A DNA stretch of 64,000 nt from Neurospora crassa OR74A (GCF_000182925.2 NC_026502.1:124001-188000); one strand, 5' to 3'. Positions 14,723-25,874 are shown, counted from the first letter of the stretch. Numbers and translations are program-made. Notes: generated from the sequence alone by a model not told the origin.

Positions 14723-15271
14723 TAAAATAAAAACTATACTAATACGAAAAGTACCCTACTATATTTAAATATAGCGGAGAATAGATTTAAAATTAATTAT
14801 AGCCTTTATCCTTAGGAATTAAAATAGAGTAATAAAGTTATAACTTATTAACTATTGTTAAAAATTAACGAGAAGGATAAAACCCTTTTTATTAATTTTA
14901 AATTAACGGGCGATTTTAAAAATTAATTTCTTTTATAAGAGGGTTATTGGGCTTACTATTACGAGAGCGTTTAGCAGTAATTTTATAGTTTGGGAGCGGA
15001 ACTTCTTAGTCTATCTACGAGGAAAAAATATTGTTTAATTAGGAATACCTATCCTTCCGCTTATTTTTAATTCGGAATTTCCTCTTTATATCCTCTTCCT
15101 TACTTAATATATTCCTAGGGTCCTAACCGACCAGTACAATAGATCTACTCCTTAATGTATGACAAACCAAGGCCTTGATATCTCTACTCATTATATAAAA
15201 GTAAAAGTCTAAAGCAAAGAAAAGAAGAATATATAAGGAAAATGAAAAAAGAACAAACGAACTACCCCACA
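14723..15271. repeat. LTR copy 2 (549 bp)
   Basis: Gap-free partner of 452-1000. Its first half is more mutated (TAAAAT where copy 1 has TGGAGT). Its last part is better preserved than copy 1, ending in CCCACA. Because the pol relic between the copies reads on the minus strand, this would be the 5' LTR if both belong to one element. Confidence 0.75.
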
Positions 15272-16206
15272 TCAGTAGACGGTTTGCGTAGAGAGCGGCG
15301 TATAGTGGTCTATTAGTGGGGGGGATCTTTACCTACTATAATAGATAGTAGGCTAAAGAAGGTGTTAATATAAATTTATTTATTCGCAATTATAGTATTT
15401 TAAATAAAAAGATTGGGGTAATAGTAGAGGAGATAAACAGGGATCTATCTTCGTTAGTACTATCTTACAATAAGCGACTATTGAATATAGGGGAGGAGAA
15501 GCAACAAGAACTATCTTTATAATAAGCGTAGTCGCTAGGGTTACCCTTCGTATTGAGTATTAAGTGAATAACGCCCGGATTGGGGTAGTACTAAAGCTTT
15601 AGTATATTTATTCGAATTGGGCTAATGCGAGTGCGATAGTGTGTTGTAAGGAAGCGCGGGAAGGGGATAGAAGGCGATACTATCTTACAACGAATAATTA
15701 ATTCTATTATTTAGAGGTGAGTATAATTGTAAGGTCGATATCGTTGTGATACAAGATTTTGCAATTAGAAAGCGAATTCGTAAATATTAACGAACTTACT
15801 AAAATTAATTGCGATTTCTAGTAATTAAGCCGGAATTGCAATCAAAGAAAATAGTCTAGTTATTGCTCGTACAATTATAATTACTATTTAATAGGGTAAC
15901 TTGGGTGCTTCTAAATACTACGATACAATAGGTGTAATACGTAGTATTAAGAAGTAAAGAAAGAAGATGTTAGAGGAAGAAAGGCGTGGTCGAAGGCCGC
16001 CCTGCGCGGGAATCCCTTTATAGGAATTCCCTTATCTTATTGCTAGCCTATTTTACTGGGCGGGTCTATGCGACCGGGCAGCTAAGTACGTGCGTGAGTA
16101 CGTGCCTGGGCGTGCCAGAGCCTCTAATAGTAATAGGTATAACTACTAGTTATACTTAATATACTCTAGTCAATTGAATCTAATTATACATACGATGCTT
16201 CCCGTA
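15272..16206. other. Less RIP-mutated spacer with short repeats
   Basis: Base composition rises towards normal immediately after LTR copy 2 and again at about 15,970-16,130. The motif TACTATCTTACAA occurs near 15,460 and 15,680. A small hairpin-capable pair (GGGAAT and ATTCCC) sits near 16,010-16,033. No gene or transposon terminus could be assigned. Confidence 0.5.
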
Positions 16207-17442
16207 TTAACTACCTATATTAATATTAATACTACTAGAGCCTCCACCGGTAGGAATACTATTACTAAAGATATAAATATTTATTTTATAATAATAATCG
16301 GTATTTTCCAAATTACTAGCGATAGTATAGCAAATTACAAACTATTTCTTAAAATCGTTAGCCTCGGGAAGGTCGTAATATATAAAAACATTACGGAAAC
16401 GTTTATTAATTTTATTACGTAGGTAATAAACCTTTATAGAATTATCGAGGCTGTAGAAGTTTATTAAATTAGTAAACTCCAATTTAAATTCTATAAAAGA
16501 TATATTCTTTATAAAGAATTCTTTAAAGCAACGGCTAATATCTATCTTTAAATTAATATTCTAAAAATAAATAATTAAATACTCTATAAATTTAGCACCT
16601 ATTTTCCAACGCTAAGAATCTATATCTCCTCTATTCTAAATAATATCCAAATTATTTTAAATACTAAATAAAATTTTAGGATTTAATAATATAGCGGTAT
16701 AAATAATTTTAATATCCTTATTAACGTATAGAAGGGGGTCGTATTTCTATTAGGACTAAATATAGAAACGCTATACTTTAAAAATTTCATACTTACAAAC
16801 AATACTAATATTCTCTTTACTAATAAAAATCGGCGGATTCTCTATAATCTATCTCAAGGACAATATCTTACTAATACCGGTATTAAATACTTTAATAAGG
16901 TTATTGTATAAGGACTTAATATTAGCACTATAGGATTTAAACATAGTATAATTTATAATAAAATCGTTAAATTTCTTTTAGAAGGCGCTAAACTTAATTA
17001 ATAAATTAAAAAGGTCGAAATTCTTCTAATTAAAATCGTCTTAAGCCTTAATAGCTACCGCACAGGCAATTTTTAACTCGTCTTTATTATATTTAAAGTT
17101 AATAATAATATTTTTATACTAAGTAAAATCGTTTTAGTAAAAGCGGCCGAATAGAACGATAATTAAGTAGAAGGCGGGGTTCTAAATAATATTATTAGCT
17201 ATATTGAATTAAGCATAGGGAATAACCTTCTTCTCCTTATCGTTATTAATACCGGCGAAAAGGTCGCTAATTATTATTAAAAGAAGAAGTTCAATAAGCG
17301 CTACCTAATAAATAATAATATCGATAGTATTAATAATTTCATTAAATACCTTGTAAATATTATTCAAATTAAATAATATACTCCGAAGAGGGGCGCCGAA
17401 GTTAATAAAATTGTTAAAGCTACTAATAAGTAAGAAGAACAT
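16207..17442 (-). pseudogene. RIP-killed 411-codon gene, family unknown
   Basis: From an ATG at 17442-17440 the minus strand keeps one frame to a TAA at 16207-16209, 412 codons in all. About 19 internal stops were counted; every one I checked is TAA or TAG and none is TGA, as expected if CAA/CAG codons were converted. The frame starts MFFLLISSFNNFINFGAPLR, later has IACAVAIKA and IIENPPIFISKENISIVCKY, and ends near a Gly-Gly-Gly-Ser stretch. No zinc knuckle, RT, integrase or DDE pattern is recognisable. It is flanked by two less mutated islands, which could be the ends of its own element. I cannot name the family. Confidence 0.55.
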
Positions 17443-17489
17443 ATAGTCACTACTCTCATTATTAAATATAAAAAAAAGATAGTTGCGCG

Positions 17490-17999
17490 AGGCGGTCTCT
17501 TATCCCTTAGATAAAGAGTGCCTGCCCTTATTCATTGAATAAAGGGAGCGAGACTAGGATTGTAACAATCGTAACTACAATTATTAATCGGGGCTTTTAA
17601 TATACTAAACTCAGTAACTCGTTAATAAAGCAATTCCTATACGCGCATACTAATACTTTAAAGATTAATTATATAATAAAAAAAAGGTTTTACGCTATAA
17701 ACACAATAATTAAAAAGTGTAATTAACTATTACGAGTAAAGGGTAAATAGTAGTTATAATTATACGTAATTGTACGAAGGAGAAAGGAAGAGAAGTGTAC
17801 AGCCGAGTACCCGGAAGGCTAGCCTTATAAAGGCGGCCGACGATGGTCTGGCAGACCCGCGGCAGGCAGCGTTCCTACCAATTAGCTGCCGGCAACAGCC
17901 GGCTTGCCGGCGGTAATAACAGCGTACGGCAGTCTTAGAAGCTGCTGTACGCTGGCACCAGGCACAAGGCACACAGGCTAACCCTGTGACACTTAAAGA
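17490..17999. other. GC-richer island upstream of chromovirus
   Basis: Positions 17780-17990 are markedly GC-richer than the surroundings and contain GCCGGC-rich inverted pieces (around 17,885-17,912) and repeated GCGTACGGCAG/GCTGTACGCTGG-like words. It could be a terminus of the element on either side or a short non-autonomous repeat. The short open frames in it look accidental. Confidence 0.5.
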
Positions 18000-20900
18000 G
18001 TTTATTGTATTTATCTAAGCTTCCCTCTAAGGGTTTAAGAAGAAGATTATAAAGGATACTAAATAGACTTATAAATTTAGTTTAAACGAGAAATATAACC
18101 GGTAATTCCAAACCGAATATTATATAGGATTGCTAGGGGAGGACAAATTTATTAAGACCTTTCCCCTACGCTAAACCCTTTAATTCATCGGAATAACTAC
18201 TTTTAATATTAATATTTATACTATCTATAATTAACCTTAGGAATTATAAGCCGGGGACTATCCGCAAATCTACTCTAGGTACCCCTCGTACGGGAAAATT
18301 GCTTAAATTTAATATTTATATAATGTTTACCCGTGGTATTTATCCTACAAGATGGAATATAATTACTTTCTTTAATATATTTAGGAAAATAGCGTCCTTA
18401 TCCCTATTAGAGGAGTATACTATAAAGAATCTATAAGTTTATAGGATACTCGTACCTAAAATAGGAAGAAGGGAGGACGTTTTATAAAACTCTTATTAAA
18501 GGAAGAATACCCTTGGGGATGTATGGAATCCCTATATACCCGATACTAGGATTGTTATTAAATTAATTATACCGTTTATATAATTAATAAAGTTTAATAA
18601 TAATATTCTAAATAGGCCTTAAAAAAAAGGAGTACTACTATTTATATATAATTACTTTAAAGGAGGAAATTGTAGTAGTATCTTCTAGTACTAACGAGAC
18701 GGTTGTTGGTATTAAACCCTTAAGGAAATACTATATTTATAGAGGATATAGAAGATAGGGAAATAGTAATAGCTCCTTGCGAGAGGATTGTAAATAGTTG
18801 GCCTACTATAAGTCCTTAAAGTAAATTAAAATGATAATTCGATTTATAAAGTCTAGATAGATTAAATATAGCTATTTAAAGGAATAGCGATGGCAATAAT
18901 TAATTTAGGATTATTAATTAACTTTATTATATTAATAATTATAAATGATTAAAAAATCCTTTAGGTCTATAAAAAGAGACCCTATTGAATATATATATTT
19001 AAAGGAAAGACCCCTAGTTACGAGTAAGGATAAATATTATAAGAGATAGTACTATTTAAAGTTATAATTAATGGCGACGAATAAGAAATTATCTTCGATA
19101 TTATATTAATTGGAAAATACAATGCTATACTAGGAAGACTATAATTAAAGAAGTATAATTTAGATATTGATTGGAGTAGCGGCCGTATTGGGAAATAATA
19201 AATCCTTAAAACTCTAGATTAAAAGGTTTTAGTTATTAATAGAAAGAGTTAGTATCCTTTATTATACGAAACTATATTACTATTAGAATTATTGAGAATA
19301 GTTATATCTATAAATAATATTAAGGAGGAGATACTACCTTCTAAATTACCCCCTAGTAAGAATAATAAATTTAAGGATATCCCTATATAATACTAAAAGT
19401 ATAAAATCTTCTAAAGCTTATTAAAATATTCCTTACTAGTATATAATTTATAGGACTACGAAATACCTTTAAAAGAAAGCGTTAAACTTAAATATTAGAA
19501 AATTTATTAATTAAATATTATATAAATAAAGGCGTTTAAAGAATATATTAATGAGAGGCTAAAATTAGAATATATTTAAGAATTCTAATCCCCTTACGGC
19601 TCTCTTATATTCTTTGTACCGAAGAAAGATAGAGAGCTACGCTTCGTTATTGACTATCGGTATTTTAATAATAATACTATTAAGAATTGTTACCCTCTGC
19701 TGTTAATTTAAGAGATATAAGATTGGCTGGGAAAGGTTACTATTTTCTTAAAAATTTAATTTAATTTTAACCTTCTCCCAAATCCGTATAAAGAAAGGAG
19801 AGGAGTGGAAAATTATATTTAGAATACCCTTAGGGTATTACAAATACTGTATTATACCCTAAGGATTAATAAATATACCCGCTTCTTTCTAATTATAAAT
19901 TAATATTATACTTAAATAATTTGTAAGTAAATTTGTAATAGTATATATTGATAATATTATTATATTTTCTAAAAACGAAAAACAATATTGAAAATATATG
20001 TATAAGGTTCTTATTACTTTAGAAAAAGCCGGATTATCGGTTAATCCTAAGAAGAGCGAATTTCATATCTAATAAATTAATTTCCTAAATTACTATATTT
20101 TACCAGGCTAAATTTATATAAACCCTATAAAGGTTAAGGATATTATTGAATAGTTAGTATTTACTTTAGTAATTAGGGTCCGAAGGTTCTTAGGCTTTGT
20201 TAATTTCTATAGACGCTTTATTAAGAGGTTTAGAAGTATAGCTAAGCCGCTTAATGATCTAATTAAGAAGGATATTGAATTTATATAGTTTTAAGAGTGT
20301 AATAAAGTATTTAAAACCCTAAAGTAAATAATTCTAAATAACCCCATCTTCGTACTCCTAAATTCGAATAAAGAATTCGAAATCGAAATTAATATATCTA
20401 ATTAGACTATAGGAGGATAATTTGGTTAATACAACGATTAAGGAAGGCTATACCCTATTGCGTTTTATTTTAAAGCGTTTAGAGGGCCTAAATTTAATTA
20501 CCTAATCTATAATAAAGAATTTATATTTATAATTTAGGCTTTTAAAGAATAGAAATTATAATTTAATAGTACGAAGTATAAAATTAAAGTTTATTTAAAT
20601 TATAAGAACCTAATATACTTTATAATTATAAAGGAATTAAATTAATAATAGACCTGTTAATCTGAATTCCTATTATAGTTCAATTTTAATATCTACTATC
20701 GTAAAGGGTTTGAAAACGTAAGAGCCGACGTATTAAGTAGAAGGGAGGATCTTAAAATAAAAATAAGACCTATTACCTCCCTTACCTTATTCTAAATTAA
20801 CCTAGACGGGTTACTCCGATACTAACCCTTATAAGAATAAACTATAAATAATAAAACTAATATTTTTAATATAGCTAAAATAGACTTAAATAATTAAATT

Positions 20901-22340
20901 TAACGAATTACCGAAATATAGTATAAAATTAACAATAAAGAAATTAAAGTATATTTAATTATATTTACAATACCCTAATTATATAAGGGCAAACTCTAGG
21001 TACTTCCTTTATTATAAAAAGAATTAATATATAATATTTACGAATTACCTGAAGAAGGAAGATACGTAGGTATTACCCGTACCCTTACTAGAATATAATA
21101 ATTATTTAGGTTCTTAGGGATAAAGGATATTATTACGGAAGTACTATAGGAATATAAAATCTACTATAAAATTAAGGCTAACCAATATAAACTATACGAA
21201 TTATTCGAACTACTCCTAATATCGGAAGCGCTATAGCAATCGGTAACTATAAATTTTATTATAAAATTACTTTTATTATATAACCTAACTACTGGAATTA
21301 AATATAATAGTATCCTAATTATCGTTAATCGATTTATAAAATTCTTATACTTTCTACTATTCCGGGAAAATACGGATACGGAATAATTAGGCTATATATT
21401 TATAAGGTATATTATTTCTAATTATAGATAGTTAAAGGAGTTAATTACCGATTGAGATAAATTCTTCTCGTTAAAATATTAATAAATATTTATAAATAAA
21501 TTAGGAGTTAAATATAAAATATCTACTATATACTATACGAAGATAAACGGATAGACGGAACAAATAAATTAAATCCTAAAAGTATACTTTAGAGTATATA
21601 TTAATTATAAGTAAGATAATTAGGCCGAACTACTACCTATAGTACAAATATCCTATAATAGTTCGAAAACGGAAATAATAAAGGTTATACCCTTCTTTGC
21701 AAATTATAGTTATAAAATAAATTTTAAGCGAGGATAGGATTTAAAATTAGTAGTACCCCGGGCCTATATTTAAATAGAATATTTAACCGAAATATATTAG
21801 ACCCTTAAAAATGAATTAATATTTATTAAAGATTATATAAATTAATACTACGATCGTATAAGGTCGTCGGTACTAACTTTTAGGAAGGGAGATAAGGTTT
21901 ACCTTCTTCGCCGAAATATTAAAACTAAACGGCTAAGCGATAAATTCGACTATAAGAAACTAGGGTTATTTAAGGTTTTAGAAAAAGTTAGTACTAGTAA
22001 TTATAAATTTAAACTCCCTAAGGGAATATAATAATAGCCTATATTCTATATTTTACTACTAGAACTAGTATTAAAGAATATTAGAATTAATAAATAGGTA
22101 GAGATATAGAACGATAGAGACGAATTTCTAATAGAAGTAATTCTAGACTCAAAATTAAATATTAATACAAGAGAAATCGAATATTTAATTAAATAGTAAG
22201 GTTATAGTTATAAAAGTAATATATAGGAATTAATTAAAAATTTTATTAATTTTAAAAATAAAATTGCGAATTTCTATTAATAATTCCCTAATCGGCCGAA
22301 GCTATTAGATACTCTAAGGACCTAGGACTTATTATATTTA
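18000..22340 (+). mobile_element. Chromovirus (Ty3/gypsy with chromodomain) relic, RIP-killed
   Basis: In-order plus-strand blocks, each with TAA/TAG interruptions: protease-like DIILIGKYNAILG (about 19,095); pre-RT and RT blocks [19 protein letters not shown] and [10 protein letters not shown] (about 19,600-19,670); the RT active-site region YIDNIIIFSKNE (about 19,950), where the second of the two usual Asp is Asn; [15 protein letters not shown] (about 20,190); RNase H with KEFEIEI; integrase core with ELITD-DKFFS (about 21,440) and TEQIN; and a terminal chromodomain with REIEYLIK--GYSYKSN (about 22,170). The chromodomain is diagnostic of chromoviruses, which target histone marks. The upstream gag portion (18,000-19,000) is inferred from position. 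It has no functional frame. Confidence 0.87.
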
Positions 22341-22870
22341 ATTCCTTTAATTAATTAAGTTCCTTAATTGGCCTGATAATAGAAGAAGATTCGGCGGAAG
22401 CACCCTTAGATATCTCTTCCTCTAAATCCGCTATCTTACAATTAAAATACTCCTTCTAACAATAAAGCGAATAGCGTTTTTACTTTCGAGTACGAAGTAA
22501 ACGATTTTAGAGAACCGCAATTTCTTATATTAATTACTCTTCTTCGTCCTCCAATCTCTTAGCCTCTTCTATTTTTTTATTTACTATTAATAAATCAACC
22601 CCCGCTTTAATATAAATATTAAAGATAATAAACCTATATTGTAAATCCGGATTAACTGATACGTTGTATAATACTTTACAACGAACGTACTCGTTATATA
22701 ACGATAATTTCGAACAATCTACAATATAGGACCGATTATACTAATAATAATTAGAATATAGTATTATAGAAACTCTATTAAATTATTTAATATAGCGAGC
22801 CAAAGTATTAGTAGATACCCTCTTTTGGGTAGAACAATTCGAAATAATGTGCGATACGGGTATAATAGGT
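22341..22870 (-). pseudogene. Relic of a Cys/coiled-coil protein, minus strand
   Basis: On the minus strand a degraded frame begins with spaced Cys residues, continues through VNPDLQYRFIIFNIYIKAG, and then has a charged coiled-coil-like part (KKIEEAKRLEDEEE, later KIADLEEEISKG). Small proteins with an N-terminal Cys cluster and a coiled coil occur in fungal retroelement relics; that comparison is from memory. Stops are TAA/TAG. Confidence 0.4.
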
Positions 22871-23100
22871 AAAAGGGGATAGTTAAAGAAAAGAAAAGAG
22901 AAAAATTCACTTACGGATTTAGGGTAATACGAAATAATAAGAGAGATGAGTTAGGAAGGGAGGGAGATAAAGGGTATAGTAGGTATTAAGGTAGCTACTA
23001 ATGTAGTTCGTTGGTACCTAAACGCTGGATATAAATAAATAGTATATATTATTAAGTTATATTGTAATATTAAGGATAAAGTTATAAGAGAGGGGTATTG

Positions 23101-23360
23101 TGTTACGATCTAACTAACGAGCTTAGATAGATTGACTAATTAGAAGGGACCCGGGGCCCCGAGATAATGGGACTACGGGTCGGACCCGAAGTCCCGAGAT
23201 AACGGGACTGCGGGACCGGCTAAAAGCCAGTATATAAGAAGGCCTCCCGGCCTTCGTTATTATGGCTTTTCAGTAAGCAATAGCTTCTATAATTGATTAG
23301 TACCTTTTGGCTACTACTACCGTTGTTCTATCCCAGCGATATACTCTTGTGCTTGTAACG
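23101..23360 (+). repeat. LTR-like sequence, little mutated
   Basis: It begins TGTTAC and ends GTAACG, near-perfect inverted ends. It contains a duplicated GAGATAA-GGGACT-CGGG word (about 23,160 and 23,197), a TATATAAG box at 23231-23238, and a short GGCCTCCCGGCC inverted piece. These are the parts expected of an LTR promoter. It is far less AT-rich than the DNA to its left. No second copy or target-site duplication is seen in the window, so it could be a solo LTR. It marks the boundary with the gene-bearing DNA. Confidence 0.5.
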
Positions 23361-23606
23361 GTTCGTCACACTCTACAGTTACGACTGGATGGTGGTATCA
23401 ACCTCACATTGTCTTTTCTGAAAAAAAAAAAAACCCCTAATGTACCTGAGGTAGGAGCATGCGTATGTTCATCAAGGGATAATGTCCCTGGTTATATCGC
23501 TGTTCATCCTTTCCCAATTCATTTCTCATCGTTGCCAACATAGCATCCCGTTGCTCGTAGGTAGGTAGTTATTACCAATCCTCATCATCGCACCACCACC
23601 CCGTCT
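23361..23606. other. Spacer between transposon block and first gene
   Basis: Ordinary base composition, with an A-run near 23,421. It contains a GTAGGTAGGTAG word near 23,560, a motif repeated in intergenic DNA across the window. No gene seen. Confidence 0.6.
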
Positions 23607-24334
23607 TCAATACCGAACCCCTTTCTCAATCTGCTCCTTGATTCTCTTGACAATAGCCTCCCTCCCCATCCTCTCCTTTTCCTCCCTCTCCCTTCTCTTC
23701 CCCTCATTATCCTCCCCATACTTCACCCCCGGACAACTTTTCTCGATGAACTTGCACTGCTTCTCAGCTAGCACCTCCTCTTTGTGTGCATTCTGCTCGC
23801 GAACGTGCTTCGGCGGGCGACTACGACCGCTGCCGCCCCTGCCCTTCTTTCCCGCCTTGAGTTCGGCGCGGGAGGCGGCAAAGTAATCGAGGCCTTGCAG
23901 CCAGAGGACGCGGCCGGGCTGGGAGCCGGGCATGCAGCCGGGGAAGAAAACGGGGCGCGCGTCGTTCTTCATGGGGCCGATGGTCTTGGTCTTGGTCTTC
24001 TTGGGAGAAGCAGCGGAGGCAGCGGCGCGAGCAGCCTTGCGGGCGCGAAGAGCGGCGAGCAGTGGGAGGGTGACAAGGTTGCCGTCGTCATCGCGGGGAG
24101 GACGGAGAAAATCTGCCGTGGGGGGCTTCTGTGAAATGGGGGGTGAGGTTAGTATTTCCCTTTGACCAAGCAAGGATGGGGGAGAGGGATGAATTTGTAG
24201 GTACTGACCTTGCTCTCCACGGGGGCAAAGATGGGCTTGCCATCTGCATCCGTTGGCGGCGAGTAGCGCAGCGCGGGGATGGGAATGGCGTCATGCTCGA
24301 GCCAAGGCTTGGTCATGGCCGTGGTGGATGCCAT
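23607..24334 (-). CDS. Hypothetical fungal protein, 215 aa, two exons
   Basis: Exon 1 is 24334-24209 (42 codons, starting MASTTAMTKPWLEHDAIPI). The 80-nt intron 24208-24129 has donor GTCAGT, a perfect TACTAAC branch site and acceptor TTTCACAG. Exon 2 is 24128-23607. The join is in frame (..FAPVESK-KPPTADFL..). The protein has an Ala/Arg/Lys-rich middle (ALRARKAARAAASAA), a conserved-looking block RPVFFPGCMPGSQPGRVLWL, and a charged, helical C-terminus (EGKRREREEKERMGREAIV). No catalytic motif or membrane segment is visible. I do not recognise a named family. It is the first intact gene next to the RIP block. The ATG was chosen because it is the first in-frame Met after the 5' region and gives a canonical splice. 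Confidence 0.8.
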
Positions 24335-25766
24335 TTTGCTGACTTTCTGTGAGTGGAGGAGATGGTTGGAGAAAATGAGAAAAGGTTGTGATGACTTTGG
24401 TGTGTGAGTTCGAAGTAATGTGGTTTCTAATTTTCGAGAAGAGACGACGTTCGACTTCAGGTCCAAGTCTTGATGGAGAGATTTTATAGCTACCTAGGGA
24501 AGGACGAGCATTGAATGATCCTGCCAGCTGCCACACCTTTCAATTGCAGGTTCTTGATGAACAGTAACCTTATTCACATTCATCTGTTGACAGTTTCCAT
24601 CCCATGTCTGACGAGAGGCACAATAGAACAACAGAAGCACAATAGGAAGGGGATTGCTCAGAGTACGCTCCGATTCAACTGTAGGCGGTCCAGCGAAGGC
24701 TGTGGCAAGATATCGAATGAAGTGAACACACCACTCGTCATGTTGGTTTAGTTGTGATTGTTTATGTTGTTGTTGCTGAAAAGAGCCGTCGGAGTCGCAA
24801 GGGTAGAGCAAACGTCCAAGGCGGCATGCCAGCCAAAGGCGGTCTGTTGCATCCACTGGGGGACGAGGCGAGCCGGTACATTTTCGAGGCTTCTGTAATG
24901 GAGGATAGAATTGCCCAGCTCACACAACCCGATGGTAAGCCGTAGGAGGCTACCAGGGAGCGCGTCGAGTTTGAAACTACCCATAGTGCCGCCGTCAAGA
25001 ACTTGATTTCTGGCTTCGGCCACCCTCTGAAGAATCTGTTGACAAACGGCGAGCTCGTTTAGGGGTTCAAGTCAACCAGGAAAAGGCTGTGGTCAAAGAC
25101 AAGCCACCATAGTTCAACTACGAAGACTTCCGTCATATGATTGGGCTAATTGGGACATCAAGGGAGAGAATAATCAAAGTCTTACGACCAAGTCGAAATC
25201 CCAAGTTAGCGAGGAGAGACGGACGCATTCATTTCAGTTGTCGGCATGACGGACACAAGAGTGCCGCGAGGAAGGTAAGTACTCCAGACGTCGGTGTCTA
25301 CGACTTTTCTTTTTTCAAACTCCTGCCTTGAAAGCTGTATGCTATCATGATTTCTGCCTGCCCTGCCCCGTTCCCTGTCAACCGCTCTTTCCTTCCTCTG
25401 GGTCGCCATCTGAGGTAGGTACCTCTAGCCACGCCATTCTGATCTCCAGGGCATCTACCCCTCCAGCCCAGGCGCAACTACCTGTAGATACAGTAGAAGT
25501 ACCCAGGGACACTTCTAGGCTCTCAATGATACCGTGACGTCCATTCTCTGTCCTTGTCAATCGGCGTCATAATGTATCCGTCGGGTTCCTCCTACACTCC
25601 TTCCCCAGGTCCTGACTGATTCTAGCGAAGCAACTCCAATCTTCCTTTCCTCAACCACTCCATCTCACACCCCAGTCTTGTGCTCACTCCCGTCCCCAAA
25701 CTAATGGACTTGCTCATCCCAACTAGGTAGAGGTACCCTCTCCTCCAAATTCTCAATCCCCCTCCT
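24335..25766. other. Intergenic, with a possible gene relic
   Basis: Mostly no supported gene. On the minus strand at about 25,069-24,748 there is a 100-codon stretch of protein-like sequence (LNELAVCQQILQRVAEARNQ, later LLRLTIGLCELGNSI) with a TGA just upstream and no clear splice site. It may be a decayed exon. A GAGGTAGGTACCTCT palindromic word lies at about 25,412-25,427. Confidence 0.4.
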
Positions 25767-25856
25767 TTACTCCTCCTCCTCCTCCACCTTGACCGTAGGG
25801 CCAATCGGGTTCTGGGCCGTTCCAGTAGCAGCGGCGGGCGTAGCAGCGGTAGACAT
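25767..25856 (-). CDS. Possible 29-residue acidic-tailed ORF
   Basis: ATG 25856-25854 to TAA 25767-25769 encodes MSTAATPAAATGTAQNPIGP, then TVKV and a run of Glu at the stop. It begins 19 nt past the stop of the gene at 25875 but in another frame. A run of Glu at the C-terminus looks protein-like, so it might be an alternative last exon of that gene. Chance is equally possible. Confidence 0.25.
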   Translation of the reverse strand: MSTAATPAAATGTAQNPIGPTVKVEEEEE

Positions 25857-25874
25857 GGGCGACTGGCGACGGAG

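Larger units (their letters stand above)
452..15271 (-). mobile_element. Large LTR-bounded Ty3/gypsy relic (or nested composite)
   Basis: The two 549-bp repeats bracket 13.7 kb that includes a gag-like frame near 13,420-13,860 and a Ty3/gypsy pol relic at about 12,600-6,890, both on the minus strand. A single element of 14.8 kb would be unusually long. The 1,000-6,500 part downstream of pol carries other degraded frames that I do not recognise. It may be extra cargo of one element or a second, nested element. Two assembly gaps lie inside. The absence of a target-site duplication keeps the composite reading open. Confidence 0.5.
1..23100. repeat. RIP-degraded AT-rich transposon block
   Basis: The whole stretch is very AT-rich, with TpA abundant and almost no long open frames. 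Translations in recognisable transposon frames are interrupted by TAA and TAG where Gln codons would be expected, the signature of C-to-T change. Known biology: RIP in Neurospora mutates duplicated DNA and leaves such AT-rich, usually heterochromatic, blocks. Less mutated islands remain near 15272-16130, 17490-17990 and 23101-23360. The block continues past the left edge, so it could be centromeric, subtelomeric or an interstitial island; the sequence does not decide. Confidence 0.93.

Noticed and set aside
16174-16422. 82-codon plus-strand ORF
   Set aside because: It is the antisense shadow of the RIP-killed minus-strand frame 16207-17442.
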